DNA from: RXOA01 sp964547105
Lineage (GTDB): Bacteria; Bipolaricaulota; Bipolaricaulia; UBA7950; UBA9294
DNA: 64,000 nt
Assembly (NCBI GenBank): GCA_964547105.1
Contig: CAZJLO010000001.1
Coordinates: 62,001-126,000 of the forward strand
Direction: 5' to 3'
Numbering within the stretch: the first letter of the stretch is position 1; each line of letters begins with the position of its first letter. Position numbers and translations under genes: made by a program. Under the pieces are notes generated by a model. The model was given only the letters and a program-made list of their open reading frames with translations. It was not told the origin of the DNA and searched no databases. Shown here piece after piece: positions 15,844 through 24,790 of the stretch.

Positions 15844-16920
15844 ATGAACCTACCTGAGAGACAACGGCTGATTCTGAAAGAGATCGTTGATCGGTATATT
15901 CGCTACCGAGAACCGGTTTCATCGCGGATGATCCTCGAGGACTACGGACTGCGGGTGTCGTCAGCCACGGTCCGCAATGACATGAGCGATCTTGAGGAAC
16001 GCGAGTTCATCCGCAAGCCGTACTCCTCTTCCGGACGCGTGCCGACCGTGAAGGGCTACCGATTCTTTGTGGAATGGCTTCTCGACCTCTCCGAATTGAC
16101 ACGCAAGGAGCAGCACGCGGTCGTCGAGGCGTATGAGACGCCGTATCTCGAAGTGGCAGAGACGATGCAACACACCGCGTTTCTGCTGGCGAGCATCACC
16201 GGCTGTGCTGGGTTTGTCATCCCCGCGCGCGCCAAAGAGACGCAGCTCAACCGCGTCGTGCTGACAAGATTATCAGCGCATTCGGCGCTGTTGGTCGTCA
16301 TCTCCGACATTGGCGTTGTCAAGCATGGCGTCGTCCCGATCGAGGGGCGAATCGATCACAATGTGATCGGGCGGGTCACTCAGCTGATCAATGATAGTCT
16401 TCACGGCGTTACGTTGGACCGTGTTCTTCAACTGGCTTCCGAGGATCGTTCGGATGGCTGGTACGAGCCGTCCGTCCGTCAGGCGCTTCGCGTGCTGCGA
16501 TTCTTGTTGGCGCGCGAACAGCGCCAGCCGCTTTTTCTTGAGGGACTGGCAAACGTGCTCCCGGAGCTTCGCCTCGTAGAACCCGAGACCGCCCTTGATC
16601 GATTCACCGGTCTCATGAGCGCGCTGAAGGATCCAACGGCCTTTGTGAATGCGGTTCGTTCCTACCGCGAAGGAGATTCCAGCGTGGCAATCGCCATTGG
16701 GGATCTCCCGCTGCCGGGAATGGAGGGTTTCAGTGTGGTCACAGCCGGATACGGACCTCACGACGGCGTTCTTGGGATCATTGCTCCGCTCTGGATGGAT
16801 TACAGCAAGGCATTGTCCGCGACGAACTACATCGGCGCGAGGTTGGAGGCATTCTTCCTCGGCGCTCGCGCCCGTCATGCGGAGGAGGAAGTTCATGAAG
16901 AAGAAACCGGATCATCGTGA
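15844..16920 (+). CDS. hrcA: heat-inducible transcription repressor HrcA, 358 aa
   Basis: Represses the dnaK operon by binding CIRCE. The N-terminal winged helix starts NLPERQRLILKEIVDRYI and includes SSATVRNDMSDLEE, typical of HrcA; a GAF-like dimer domain follows. ATG at 15844 aligns with the family start; the upstream GTG at 15829 lies inside CIRCE. No clear Shine-Dalgarno motif is seen. The 3' end overlaps grpE by 26 bp. The C-terminus is acidic (EEEVHEEETGSS). Confidence 0.96.
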   Translation: MNLPERQRLILKEIVDRYIRYREPVSSRMILEDYGLRVSSATVRNDMSDLEEREFIRKPYSSSGRVPTVKGYRFFVEWLLDLSELTRKEQHAVVEAYETPYLEVAETMQHTAFLLASITGCAGFVIPARAKETQLNRVVLTRLSAHSALLVVISDIGVVKHGVVPIEGRIDHNVIGRVTQLINDSLHGVTLDRVLQLASEDRSDGWYEPSVRQALRVLRFLLAREQRQPLFLEGLANVLPELRLVEPETALDRFTGLMSALKDPTAFVNAVRSYREGDSSVAIAIGDLPLPGMEGFSVVTAGYGPHDGVLGIIAPLWMDYSKALSATNYIGARLEAFFLGARARHAEEEVHEEETGSS

Positions 16921-17503
16921 CCTCGGCATCGTCAACGATTCCGACACCAAGGACGAGCGCGTCGCTGACGTCGAAATCGCTCACAAGACCGAGCCGGGCG
17001 CTCCGAACAAGGACGTCCAGGCCCCCCGGACTGGAAACAACGAGGCTGATGTGCAGCAGGACTATGCCGACCGCATCATGCGAATGCAGGCGGAGTTCGA
17101 GAACTACAGGAAACGGGTAACCCGCGATATGGCCTCCGCGCAAGAGCGAGCCGCCGATGGTTTGATCCTGGAGATTCTCCCCCTCTATGACAATGTGCTC
17201 CGAGCAGTTCATCTGCACGAGAACACAAAGGGAGAAGGCGAATCCGCCGTTTTCGAAGGTCTACGCCAGATTGAAAGGCAGTTCTCACAGTGGCTGGATT
17301 CAAGAGGCATCCAGCTCATTGTTGCCGTCGGCGATCAGTTCGACCCGCAGCGCCACGAAGCCGTTCTCACTGCAGAGAGCGAGCGGCCCAGAAACGAGAT
17401 TCTTGAGGAATTCGAGCCGGGATACTTGAGGTACGACCGCGTGCTACGCCCCAGCAAAGTAAGTGTGAGCCGCGGCGCAAAGGAGGAGGGAGAATCATCA
17501 TGA
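16895..17503 (+). CDS. grpE: nucleotide exchange factor GrpE, 202 aa
   Basis: DnaK co-chaperone that releases ADP. A charged, disordered N-terminus (about 1-55) precedes the long coiled-coil helix (AEFENYRKRVTRDM) and the beta domain with RQIERQF and DPQRHEAV. ATG 16895 follows GGAGGAGGAA inside hrcA. The larger open frame starting at 16649 would only add antisense-like sequence. The stop overlaps dnaK's ATG (ATGA). Confidence 0.95.
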   Translation: MKKKPDHRDLGIVNDSDTKDERVADVEIAHKTEPGAPNKDVQAPRTGNNEADVQQDYADRIMRMQAEFENYRKRVTRDMASAQERAADGLILEILPLYDNVLRAVHLHENTKGEGESAVFEGLRQIERQFSQWLDSRGIQLIVAVGDQFDPQRHEAVLTAESERPRNEILEEFEPGYLRYDRVLRPSKVSVSRGAKEEGESS

Positions 17504-19371
17504 GAGAAAAAATCATCGGAATCGATTTGGGAACGACCAACTCCTGCGTCGCCGTGCTTGAAGGCGGTTCGCCGGAAATCATCAACAATACGGAAGGTGA
17601 GCGCACGACTCCGTCGGTTGTCGCATTCACCGACGAGGGAGAACGCCTTGTCGGACGACTGGCAAAACGCCAGACGATCACCAACCCCAAGCACACCATT
17701 TCCTCGATCAAGCGGCATATGGGAACGGACTTCAAGGCGAAAATCACCATCGATGGATCGACCACGGACTACGCGCCGGAGCAAATCTCGGCAATGATCC
17801 TCCAGAAGCTGAAGAAGGATGCCGAGGATCATCTTGGCGGAAAAGTCTCCAAGGCAGTCATCACCGTGCCCGCCTATTTCAACGATGCCCAGCGTCAAGC
17901 GACAAAGGACGCCGGAAGGATTGCCGGTCTTGAGGTGATGCGCATCATCAACGAGCCTACGGCCGCCGCGTTGGCTTACGGACTCGACAAGGAAAGCGAG
18001 CAAACCATCCTTGTCTACGATCTTGGCGGCGGCACATTCGATGTATCCATCCTCGAAATCGGGGACGGTGTTTTCGAGGTCATCGCAACCGATGGCGACA
18101 CCCAGCTCGGAGGCGACGACTTCGACCAAAGGATCATGGATTGGTTGACAGAGGAATTCCGCAAGGACACGGGGATTGATCTCTCCAAGGATCCTAGCGC
18201 AATTCAGCGTTTGAAGGATGCTGCCGAGGCGGCGAAAAAGGAACTGTCTACCCGCAAGGAGACAACGATTCACTTGCCGTACATCACCGCCGACACGACC
18301 GGCCCCAAGCACCTCGAACAGAAGCTTACCCGGGCCAAATTCGAACAGCTGATCGGCGATCTCCTCGATCGGACGGTTCGTGTCGTGGACGAGACGCTCC
18401 GGGTCGCCAACGCAACCAGCGAAACAATCGATCAAGTTGTCCTGGTCGGCGGATCGACGCGAATTCCTCGCGTGCAGGAGCTGATCTCATCGCGTGTTCC
18501 CGGCAAGATCAACAAGGAGATCAATCCAGACGAAGTGGTCGCCGCTGGCGCCGCGATTCAGGGCGGTGTGCTCGCCGGCGAGGTGGATGAGATCGTCCTG
18601 TTGGATGTGACACCGCTGACACTTTCCATCGAGACGTTGGGCGGAATCGCAACACCACTGATCGAGCGCAATACAACCATCCCCACGGAGAAGACAAAGA
18701 CATTCACGACCGCCGAAGACAACCAGCCCGCCGTTGAGATTCACGTTGTCCAGGGGGAGAGAAAAATGGCTGCAGATGGCAAATCCCTCGGCAAATTCCA
18801 GCTCTCGGGGTTGCCCGCGGCTCCTCGCGGCGTACCGCAGATCGACGTGACATTCAACATCGATGCGGATGGCATCCTTCACGTGACCGCGAAAGACAAA
18901 GCAACGAGCAAGACAGCCTCGATCTCGATCACGGAATCATCCAGGCTGCAGGACGGCGAGATCGACCAGATGCGCAAAGATGCCGAAGAACACGCGGAAG
19001 AAGACCGGAGACGCGCCGAGGAAGTCGAAACGCGAAACCAGGCCGACCAGCTTGTCTACAGCGTGGAGAGGACGCTTTCCGATCTTGGCGACAAGGTCTC
19101 GCAGGAAAAGCGAACCGAAATCGAGGATCATCTGAGATCCTTGCGCGATAAGATCGCGTCGAATGCTCCCTTGGACGAGCTGAAAAAGGCGATGCAGCAG
19201 CTCTCCGGAAGCGCCCAACAGCTGGCGGAGGAAGCGTACAAGCAAGCTCAAACGCAAGGCGAGACCGGCCCTGAGGCGCAGCCCTCTCAGGAGGGGCGGG
19301 AAGCTTCTTCCGCAGGCGAAGAAGCGGATGATGGCGAATACATCGACGCCGAGTACGACGACGGCGAGTAG
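17500..19371 (+). CDS. dnaK: chaperone DnaK (Hsp70), 623 aa
   Basis: ATP-dependent chaperone. The nucleotide-binding domain opens with IGIDLGTTNSCVAV and contains LVYDLGGGTFDVSIL and VLVGGSTRIPRVQ. The linker DVTPLTLSIETLGG is followed by the substrate-binding domain and helical lid. The tail is acidic (EYIDAEYDDGE), similar to the EEVD-like bacterial tails. It is third in hrcA-grpE-dnaK-dnaJ, with AAAGGAGGAGGG as ribosome binding site. Confidence 0.98.
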   Translation: MREKIIGIDLGTTNSCVAVLEGGSPEIINNTEGERTTPSVVAFTDEGERLVGRLAKRQTITNPKHTISSIKRHMGTDFKAKITIDGSTTDYAPEQISAMILQKLKKDAEDHLGGKVSKAVITVPAYFNDAQRQATKDAGRIAGLEVMRIINEPTAAALAYGLDKESEQTILVYDLGGGTFDVSILEIGDGVFEVIATDGDTQLGGDDFDQRIMDWLTEEFRKDTGIDLSKDPSAIQRLKDAAEAAKKELSTRKETTIHLPYITADTTGPKHLEQKLTRAKFEQLIGDLLDRTVRVVDETLRVANATSETIDQVVLVGGSTRIPRVQELISSRVPGKINKEINPDEVVAAGAAIQGGVLAGEVDEIVLLDVTPLTLSIETLGGIATPLIERNTTIPTEKTKTFTTAEDNQPAVEIHVVQGERKMAADGKSLGKFQLSGLPAAPRGVPQIDVTFNIDADGILHVTAKDKATSKTASISITESSRLQDGEIDQMRKDAEEHAEEDRRRAEEVETRNQADQLVYSVERTLSDLGDKVSQEKRTEIEDHLRSLRDKIASNAPLDELKKAMQQLSGSAQQLAEEAYKQAQTQGETGPEAQPSQEGREASSAGEEADDGEYIDAEYDDGE

Positions 19372-19391
19372 GGGAAGGGGAAGCGAACGGC

Positions 19392-20513
19392 GTGGCCAAG
19401 ACCGATTACTACGAGATCTTGGGGTTGGACCGCAAGGCGACCCCGGAAGAGATCAAGCGTGCGTACCGCCGCAAGGCAAAGGAACTCCATCCGGACAAGA
19501 ACCCGGGAAACAAGAGCCGGGCGGAAGAGGAGTTCAAACGCGTCGCTGAAGCCTACGAAGTCCTCTCCGACCAGGAGAAACGGCTGCAGTATGATCGATA
19601 CGGTCATGCCGGTCCCGCTCAGGGGTTTACGTTCGGTGACACGGACTTCCGCCGTGCTCGCCAGGCCTACTCGGAGTTCGGATTTGGCGGTTTTGATGAC
19701 CTATTTGATCTCTTCTTCCGCCAAGGCGGACGGACCGCGTCACGCCGGCCCGCGTCGCGCCAGGGCGAAGACATCGAGTACAAGCTGAGGATCTCTCTGG
19801 AAGACGCCGCCACCGGAACCAAGATCAAAGTCACCGCGCCACGTCTCGTTCGCTGTGACCGATGCAAAGGGAGCGGCGCCGAGCCTGACACCGCCAAGAC
19901 AACTTGCCCGACATGTCACGGCCGGGGACAAGTGGAGTACCGCCAGCAAAGCCTTCTCGGGAGTTTCGTCAACATCCAGACCTGCCCCGAATGCCAAGGA
20001 AAGGGGGACGTGACGGCAAACCCATGCCACCGTTGCCATGGATCCGGCCGGGCAAAAGAGAAGAGCAAGATTTCCGTGACGGTACCGGCCGGCGTTCCAG
20101 AGAATTCACGTCTTCGCCTCAAAGGCCAAGGAAACGCAGGGATCGATGGCGCCCCTTCTGGCGATCTGTACATCGTGATTGAAATCATCCCTCATCATCA
20201 GTTCAAGCGGGACGGACGCAACATTCTCTCGGTGCTGAAGCTGCACTATCCCCAGGCAGTGCTCGGCGCACGCGTCCCGGTGGAGACACTGTGGGGAGAG
20301 GCGACGATCACCGTCCCTCCGGGAACCTCATCCGGCGCGCTCATCCGCATCAAAGGAAAGGGCATCCCCGACCTGCAGAGCAGCGGTCGAGGAGACCACG
20401 TTGTCCGTGTCGAAGTCGTGATCCCAACGCACATCACGCCGGCCCAGAAACGCCTCCTGAAAGAACTCTCTGACCTGCTGCCGCCGCTTGACACATCGGG
20501 CGACGACTCATAG
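19392..20513 (+). CDS. dnaJ: chaperone DnaJ, 373 aa
   Basis: Type-I Hsp40 that stimulates DnaK ATPase. It has a J domain (residues 1-70, HPDKNPG giving the HPD motif), a Gly/Phe-rich linker (GFGGFDDLFDLFF), and four zinc-finger repeats CxxCxGxG (CDRCKGSG, CPTCHGRG, CPECQGKG, CHRCHGSG), then C-terminal beta domains. The start is GTG at 19392, 20 nt after dnaK. The final 6 bp overlap the convergent rdgB end. Confidence 0.97.
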   Translation: MAKTDYYEILGLDRKATPEEIKRAYRRKAKELHPDKNPGNKSRAEEEFKRVAEAYEVLSDQEKRLQYDRYGHAGPAQGFTFGDTDFRRARQAYSEFGFGGFDDLFDLFFRQGGRTASRRPASRQGEDIEYKLRISLEDAATGTKIKVTAPRLVRCDRCKGSGAEPDTAKTTCPTCHGRGQVEYRQQSLLGSFVNIQTCPECQGKGDVTANPCHRCHGSGRAKEKSKISVTVPAGVPENSRLRLKGQGNAGIDGAPSGDLYIVIEIIPHHQFKRDGRNILSVLKLHYPQAVLGARVPVETLWGEATITVPPGTSSGALIRIKGKGIPDLQSSGRGDHVVRVEVVIPTHITPAQKRLLKELSDLLPPLDTSGDDS

Positions 20514-21185
20514 CCGGCAGGCGGAATCTCCGTCCTCCGCGTCTTCGTCAGGGAACGAAGGCGCCAGGCGCGCCGTGTCGGACTGCTCAAAGAACTCGAG
20601 AACGTGCTGTAGCGCCAGTCGGCGATGGCTGATCCTGTTCTTCTCAGCAGATCCCATCTCGGCAAGCGTCTCTATCCGCCCTTCGGGAACGAACAGCGGA
20701 TCGTAGCCGAATCCTCCTGTACCGCGTGGCGTTTCCAGGATTCGCCCGCGCAACTTCCCTTGCCAGAAGGACTCGTGCTGCTGATCCAAGCGGAGGACAA
20801 CCCAAGTCACGAATCGAGCTGATCGATCCCGCGGGCGTCCGTGGGCATCCGGTTCGCCCAATCGCTGCAGCAGCAGCCGGTTGTTGGCGTCGTAGTCGGG
20901 GGGTTCACCGGCATAGCGGGCAGATCGAACGCCGGGTTCTCCACCCAACGCCGGGACCTCAAGCCCTGAATCGTCTGCAAGAACGGCCATACCCGTCAGC
21001 TCGCCAATCGCCTGCGCCTTGAGCAGAGCGTTAGCTAGGAATGTCGAACCGGCTTCGTCGATATCCGGGAAAGGGACGTCGCGGAAAGTCACCAAGACAA
21101 GATCGGGAACCGTCGCGAGGATCTCCCGAATTTCGCGTATCTTCCCGGTGTTCCGGGTAGCAAGCAACACACGGCGTCGGGGCAT
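20508..21185 (-). CDS. rdgB: XTP/dITP diphosphatase, 225 aa
   Basis: House-cleaning nucleotide pyrophosphatase (HAM1 family) that removes dITP and XTP. The N-terminus has LLATRNTGKIREI; ADDSGLEVPALGG, GGFGYDPLF and the SHRRLA motif follow. ATG at 21185 was chosen because GAGGGAGGAAG precedes it and the conserved fold begins at once; the longer frame to 21260 is unsupported. The C-terminal 25 residues (acidic and charged) are an extension. Confidence 0.95.
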   Translation of the reverse strand: MPRRRVLLATRNTGKIREIREILATVPDLVLVTFRDVPFPDIDEAGSTFLANALLKAQAIGELTGMAVLADDSGLEVPALGGEPGVRSARYAGEPPDYDANNRLLLQRLGEPDAHGRPRDRSARFVTWVVLRLDQQHESFWQGKLRGRILETPRGTGGFGYDPLFVPEGRIETLAEMGSAEKNRISHRRLALQHVLEFFEQSDTARLAPSFPDEDAEDGDSACRL

Positions 21186-21277
21186 TCTTCCTCCCTCATG
21201 GTCGTCAATGCGAATCGAATAGCATCGCTGGAGAAACGCCGGGAAGAGCGAAAGCCGCATGCATCAACAGGCGGTTG

Positions 21278-21499
21278 CTAGAACACGGAGAGAACGAATC
21301 CCAGCAGAATGAACAGGGCTGCGAGCACATAGGTCACAGTGCGCTTGGGATCGCGCGTTTCATCGCGCCCGAACACAGTGCCGGACATCCCCGAACCGAA
21401 TGCACCGCCAAGCCCGGAGTGTTCGCTCATCTGCATAAGGACCATTCCGACAAGGGCAAGACAATCCAGAACGAGTACGATCTCAAAAAACAAACGCAT
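21278..21499 (-). CDS. secG: preprotein translocase subunit SecG, 73 aa
   Basis: A small Sec channel subunit with two transmembrane helices (about 3-22 and 52-72) joined by a loop with GLGGAFGSGMSGTVFGRD, typical of SecG. ATG 21499 follows GAAAGGATC. The start is backed by a minus-strand promoter at 21538-21567. Confidence 0.93.
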   Translation of the reverse strand: MRLFFEIVLVLDCLALVGMVLMQMSEHSGLGGAFGSGMSGTVFGRDETRDPKRTVTYVLAALFILLGFVLSVF

Positions 21500-21537
21500 C
21501 GAACACCGATCCTTTCACTGCTGGCAATCGTCTGCGA

Positions 21538-21567
21538 AGTATACGCAACCTTGTCACCGTTCTCCAA
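21538..21567 (-). promoter_or_regulatory. secG promoter
   Basis: Minus strand TTGGAG (21562-21567), 18 bp, TATACT (21538-21543), about 38 nt before the secG ATG. Confidence 0.55.
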
Positions 21568-21595
21568 CGGCTCGCCACGTCCACGCTGAACCTGG

Positions 21596-21625
21596 TTGAA
21601 GGAGTGCCCGCGTTTCTCGTATCCT
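21596..21625 (+). promoter_or_regulatory. pyrG promoter
   Basis: TTGAAG (21596-21601), 18 bp, TATCCT (21620-21625). It is divergent from the secG promoter. Confidence 0.45.
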
Positions 21626-21637
21626 TCCACAAAACCC

Positions 21638-23254
21638 ATGGAGGGTCTCTTGCGCAAGTTCGTGTTCGTCACCGGTGGTGTCCTCTCCGGCCTCGGCAAG
21701 GGGGTCATCACGGCATCGATCGGCCTTCTCCTCAAGCAATCCGGGTACCGCGTTTCTCTGCAGAAGATCGATCCCTACGTCAATATCGACGCGGGCACGA
21801 TGAACCCCTACGAGCACGGTGAAGTGTTTGTCACCGACGATGGGAAGGAAACGGATCTTGATATCGGCCGCTATGAGCGGTTTCTTGACGAGAGCCTATC
21901 TGCCCGCAACTACGCGACAACGGGGCAAGTCTACTGGAGCGTCATTCGTCAGGAACGCGCTGGATCGTTCCTCGGCAAGACCGTGCAGGTCATCCCACAC
22001 ATCACGGATGAGATCAAGAAACTGATCCGGAAACCACTTGACGATTGTGCCGCCGAGATTGCCGTCGTCGAGATCGGAGGCACGGTCGGCGACATCGAGA
22101 GCCTGCCGTTTCTGGAGGCGCTTCGCCAGCTGAAGGACGAGCTCCCGGCGGAAGATACGTTCTTTGTCCATCTTACTCTGCTTCCGCAGATGTCAAGCAC
22201 CGACGAACTGAAAACGAAGCCCACTCAGCACAGCGTGAAGGAGCTTCGGGGGATTGGAATCCAGCCTGATGCCATCGTGGCGCGGGCGGAACGATCCGTC
22301 CCGCCTGACGTGCGCAGGAAGATTGCCCTGTTCTGCGACGTTCCCGAAGCGAATGTCATCGAGGACATCGATCAGTTCTCCATCTATGATGTCCCGCTTG
22401 TCGTTCAACGAGAAGGTCTTCATGCAGCAGTGTCCGCAGGGCTGAAGCTCCCTCCGCGAGCCCCCGATATGGAGCGCTGGAGCCAGCGGGTCGAGAAGTT
22501 GCGCTGCCCAACGCAGCGAGTACGGATCGCAATCGTCGGCAAGTACATCGAGCTGCGAGATTCGTACATCAGCATTCACGAAGCGCTCATTCACGCCGGT
22601 GTTCACAGCGAAGTCGGCATCGATCCCTTGTGGGTCTCCGCCGAATCTGTTGACGAGCACGGTCCGGACCGCTACTTGTCCGAAGTGGATGGTGTGTTGA
22701 TCCCTGGCGGGTTCGGAGATCGCGGCATCGACGGGAAGGTGGAAGCCGTCTCGTACGCTCGCACGAACGATATCCCGTTTTTCGGGATCTGCCTTGGTTT
22801 GCAGTGCGCGGCAATCGAGTTCGCGCGCAATCGCCTTGGCCTAGGCCGCGCCGACAGCGCGGAATTCAACTCCAAGACTCCTCATCCTGTCATCGACTTG
22901 ATGGAGGCTCAAACCGGGCTTCGAGACAAGGGCGGGACGATGCGTCTCGGAGCGTATCCCGCGGTTCTCGCATCCGATTCGATCAGTCTCTCTTGCTACA
23001 AGACAGCGGAGATCTCGGAACGTCATCGGCATCGCTATGAGTTCAACCCCGCATACCGTGAGGCGTTTTCCGCTGGGGGATTCCACGTCGCTGGAACATC
23101 TCCCGATGGGAGACTGGTCGAGATCCTTGAACTGCAAGAACATCCATGGTTCGTCGGCGTTCAGTTTCACCCGGAATTCAAGTCTCGATTCGTGAGTCCT
23201 CACCCTCTCTTTGTCGGCTTTGTGCAGGCATGTCTCGCAAGACACTGTCGTTGA
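21638..23254 (+). CDS. pyrG: CTP synthase, 538 aa
   Basis: Converts UTP to CTP using glutamine. The synthase domain opens FVFVTGGVLSGLGKG with MNPYEHGEVFVTDDG; the C-terminal amidotransferase has the nucleophile in GICLGLQ and His-Glu in FHPEF. The start is ATG 21638 or TTG 21650: a GGAGGG motif lies 4 nt before the TTG, and family members usually begin M-x-K-[YF], which favours TTG. The 3' end overlaps the LptC-like gene by 25 bp. Confidence 0.97.
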   Translation: MEGLLRKFVFVTGGVLSGLGKGVITASIGLLLKQSGYRVSLQKIDPYVNIDAGTMNPYEHGEVFVTDDGKETDLDIGRYERFLDESLSARNYATTGQVYWSVIRQERAGSFLGKTVQVIPHITDEIKKLIRKPLDDCAAEIAVVEIGGTVGDIESLPFLEALRQLKDELPAEDTFFVHLTLLPQMSSTDELKTKPTQHSVKELRGIGIQPDAIVARAERSVPPDVRRKIALFCDVPEANVIEDIDQFSIYDVPLVVQREGLHAAVSAGLKLPPRAPDMERWSQRVEKLRCPTQRVRIAIVGKYIELRDSYISIHEALIHAGVHSEVGIDPLWVSAESVDEHGPDRYLSEVDGVLIPGGFGDRGIDGKVEAVSYARTNDIPFFGICLGLQCAAIEFARNRLGLGRADSAEFNSKTPHPVIDLMEAQTGLRDKGGTMRLGAYPAVLASDSISLSCYKTAEISERHRHRYEFNPAYREAFSAGGFHVAGTSPDGRLVEILELQEHPWFVGVQFHPEFKSRFVSPHPLFVGFVQACLARHCR

Positions 23255-24084
23255 CGCTGGCGGCACTGTGCCTTGTCGGCGGACTTGCAGCCGTCGTGCT
23301 CGCCCCGGCCGGATCTCCGGAAACGGGCCGTCAGCCGGTCGCCATCGATGCCCTTCAGCTGGTGGGCTATGATGACTCGGGCACCGTGCGGTGGTCGCTG
23401 GACACTCATACGGGATCGCTGATGCAAGCAACACAGACCGGAAGTTTCTCCAATCTTGCACTTCGATTTGTGGAACAGGGTGAAACGACGTTGTCGCTGA
23501 CAGCGGGCCGCGTTGATCTGACATCACAGCGAGGACTGCTGACTCAATCACCTTCCCTGAGGGCGCTTCGAACGGAGGCTCGAACCCGCGAGTACGCACT
23601 GCTCGCCGATCAGATGACGTGGTGGCGAGAAGATGAAATGTTGTCCGGATTGGAAGTCTCCGCCACGTTCTCCTCCGGGCAGCTGACGGCTCCGATGATG
23701 GAGCTTGATCTGTCGAGCGAGCATTTCTCGTTTGACGGCGGGATCCTGCTACGCATCGAGCTGGAAAACGGGAAGACCGCCGATGTCTCCGGCGAGATCG
23801 CCTCAATCGTCGACGATCAAGTTGTCATCGAGCGATCGGTCATCGTCGAAATCGGTGCCGACACCTACTCCTGCGAAACCATGACTCTGCAACCGGCGGC
23901 GGGCGAAACCGCCGTCTCCTCAATCCTCCTTGAGGGAGATGTGTCCGCGTCGTTCTCGCAGGGGGAGATCACCGCGGATACACTGCGTGTGACATCGACC
24001 GGTTGGGAGGCGGATGGGCAGGTGGTCCTTGAGTTCGAGCTGGACCTTGATGGGACGCTGTCGAGCCCGGAGAACGATGCTTGA
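23230..24084 (+). CDS. LptC/LptA-like LPS export protein, 284 aa
   Basis: A probable exported or membrane-anchored protein: residues 1-25 are a signal or anchor (KTLSLTLAALCLVGGLAAVVL). The rest is beta-rich in the style of the LptC/OstA jelly-roll fold (WSLDTHTGSLMQAT; LLADQMTWWREDEML). Assignment rests on this and on the overlap with the downstream LptB-like ATPase. It would bridge LptB2FG to the outer membrane. Low similarity means LptA or a fused LptC-LptA is equally possible. Confidence 0.65.
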   Translation: MSRKTLSLTLAALCLVGGLAAVVLAPAGSPETGRQPVAIDALQLVGYDDSGTVRWSLDTHTGSLMQATQTGSFSNLALRFVEQGETTLSLTAGRVDLTSQRGLLTQSPSLRALRTEARTREYALLADQMTWWREDEMLSGLEVSATFSSGQLTAPMMELDLSSEHFSFDGGILLRIELENGKTADVSGEIASIVDDQVVIERSVIVEIGADTYSCETMTLQPAAGETAVSSILLEGDVSASFSQGEITADTLRVTSTGWEADGQVVLEFELDLDGTLSSPENDA

Positions 24085-24790
24085 AGCGGCAAACCTTGTG
24101 AAGCACTACCAGCAGCGTTGCGTGGTCGATCACCTGTCCCTTCGGGTCGATCGAGGTCAGATCATCGGGCTTCTTGGCCCCAACGGAGCCGGGAAGACCA
24201 CGACGTTCCGCATGATGGTCGGCTTCATCCGCGCCGAGACGGGCTCCGTGACACTCGACGGCCGCAACCTCGCATCGCTTCCATTCTATCAGAGATCGCG
24301 AATGGGAATCGGCTACCTTCCACAAGAACCGTCTGTTTTTGTGAAAGCGACCGTGGCCGACAATCTGAACTTCGTTTTGGAGTGGACGCGATCAAGAAGC
24401 GAAATGGAACGGGCCCGCCACGAGCTTCTGGAGGAGTTTTCACTGACATCTCTCGAGTCACACCGGGCTTCCACGCTGTCTTCCGGGGAACGCAGGAGGC
24501 TGGAAATCGCGCGCACCCTGGCCACGTCGCCGTCGTTCATCCTTCTTGACGAACCGTTCTCCGGAATCGATCCGCTGACCATCCATGATCTACAGGGATG
24601 CCTCACCCGATTGAAGGAGCAGGCAATCGGCTTCGTGATCACCGACCACAACGTGCGTGACACGCTGGCCGTGACCGACTACACCTACCTGATCCATGAA
24701 GGGAAGATCATCGTCGAAGGGACAGCCGACGAACTCGTCACAAATCCTCTTGCACGCCAGTTCTACCTTGGTTCCCGTTTCCGTTTGTAG
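24077..24790 (+). CDS. lptB: lipopolysaccharide export ABC ATPase LptB, 237 aa
   Basis: The ATPase of the LPS extraction complex. Walker A GPNGAGKTTTF, the LptB-typical GIGYLPQEPSVF, signature LSSGERRRLEIAR (LSGGE-like with Ser), Walker B FILLDEPFSGIDP, and ITDHNVRDTL, a hallmark of LptB. ATG 24077 overlaps the end of the LptC-like gene. The last 53 bp overlap the convergent lgt. LptF/G are not in the window. Confidence 0.9.
   Translation: MLEAANLVKHYQQRCVVDHLSLRVDRGQIIGLLGPNGAGKTTTFRMMVGFIRAETGSVTLDGRNLASLPFYQRSRMGIGYLPQEPSVFVKATVADNLNFVLEWTRSRSEMERARHELLEEFSLTSLESHRASTLSSGERRRLEIARTLATSPSFILLDEPFSGIDPLTIHDLQGCLTRLKEQAIGFVITDHNVRDTLAVTDYTYLIHEGKIIVEGTADELVTNPLARQFYLGSRFRL

Noticed and set aside
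17335..18435. 366-aa minus-strand ORF opposite dnaK
   Set aside because: A known kind of antisense shadow frame in GC-rich dnaK genes; no ribosome site or family features.
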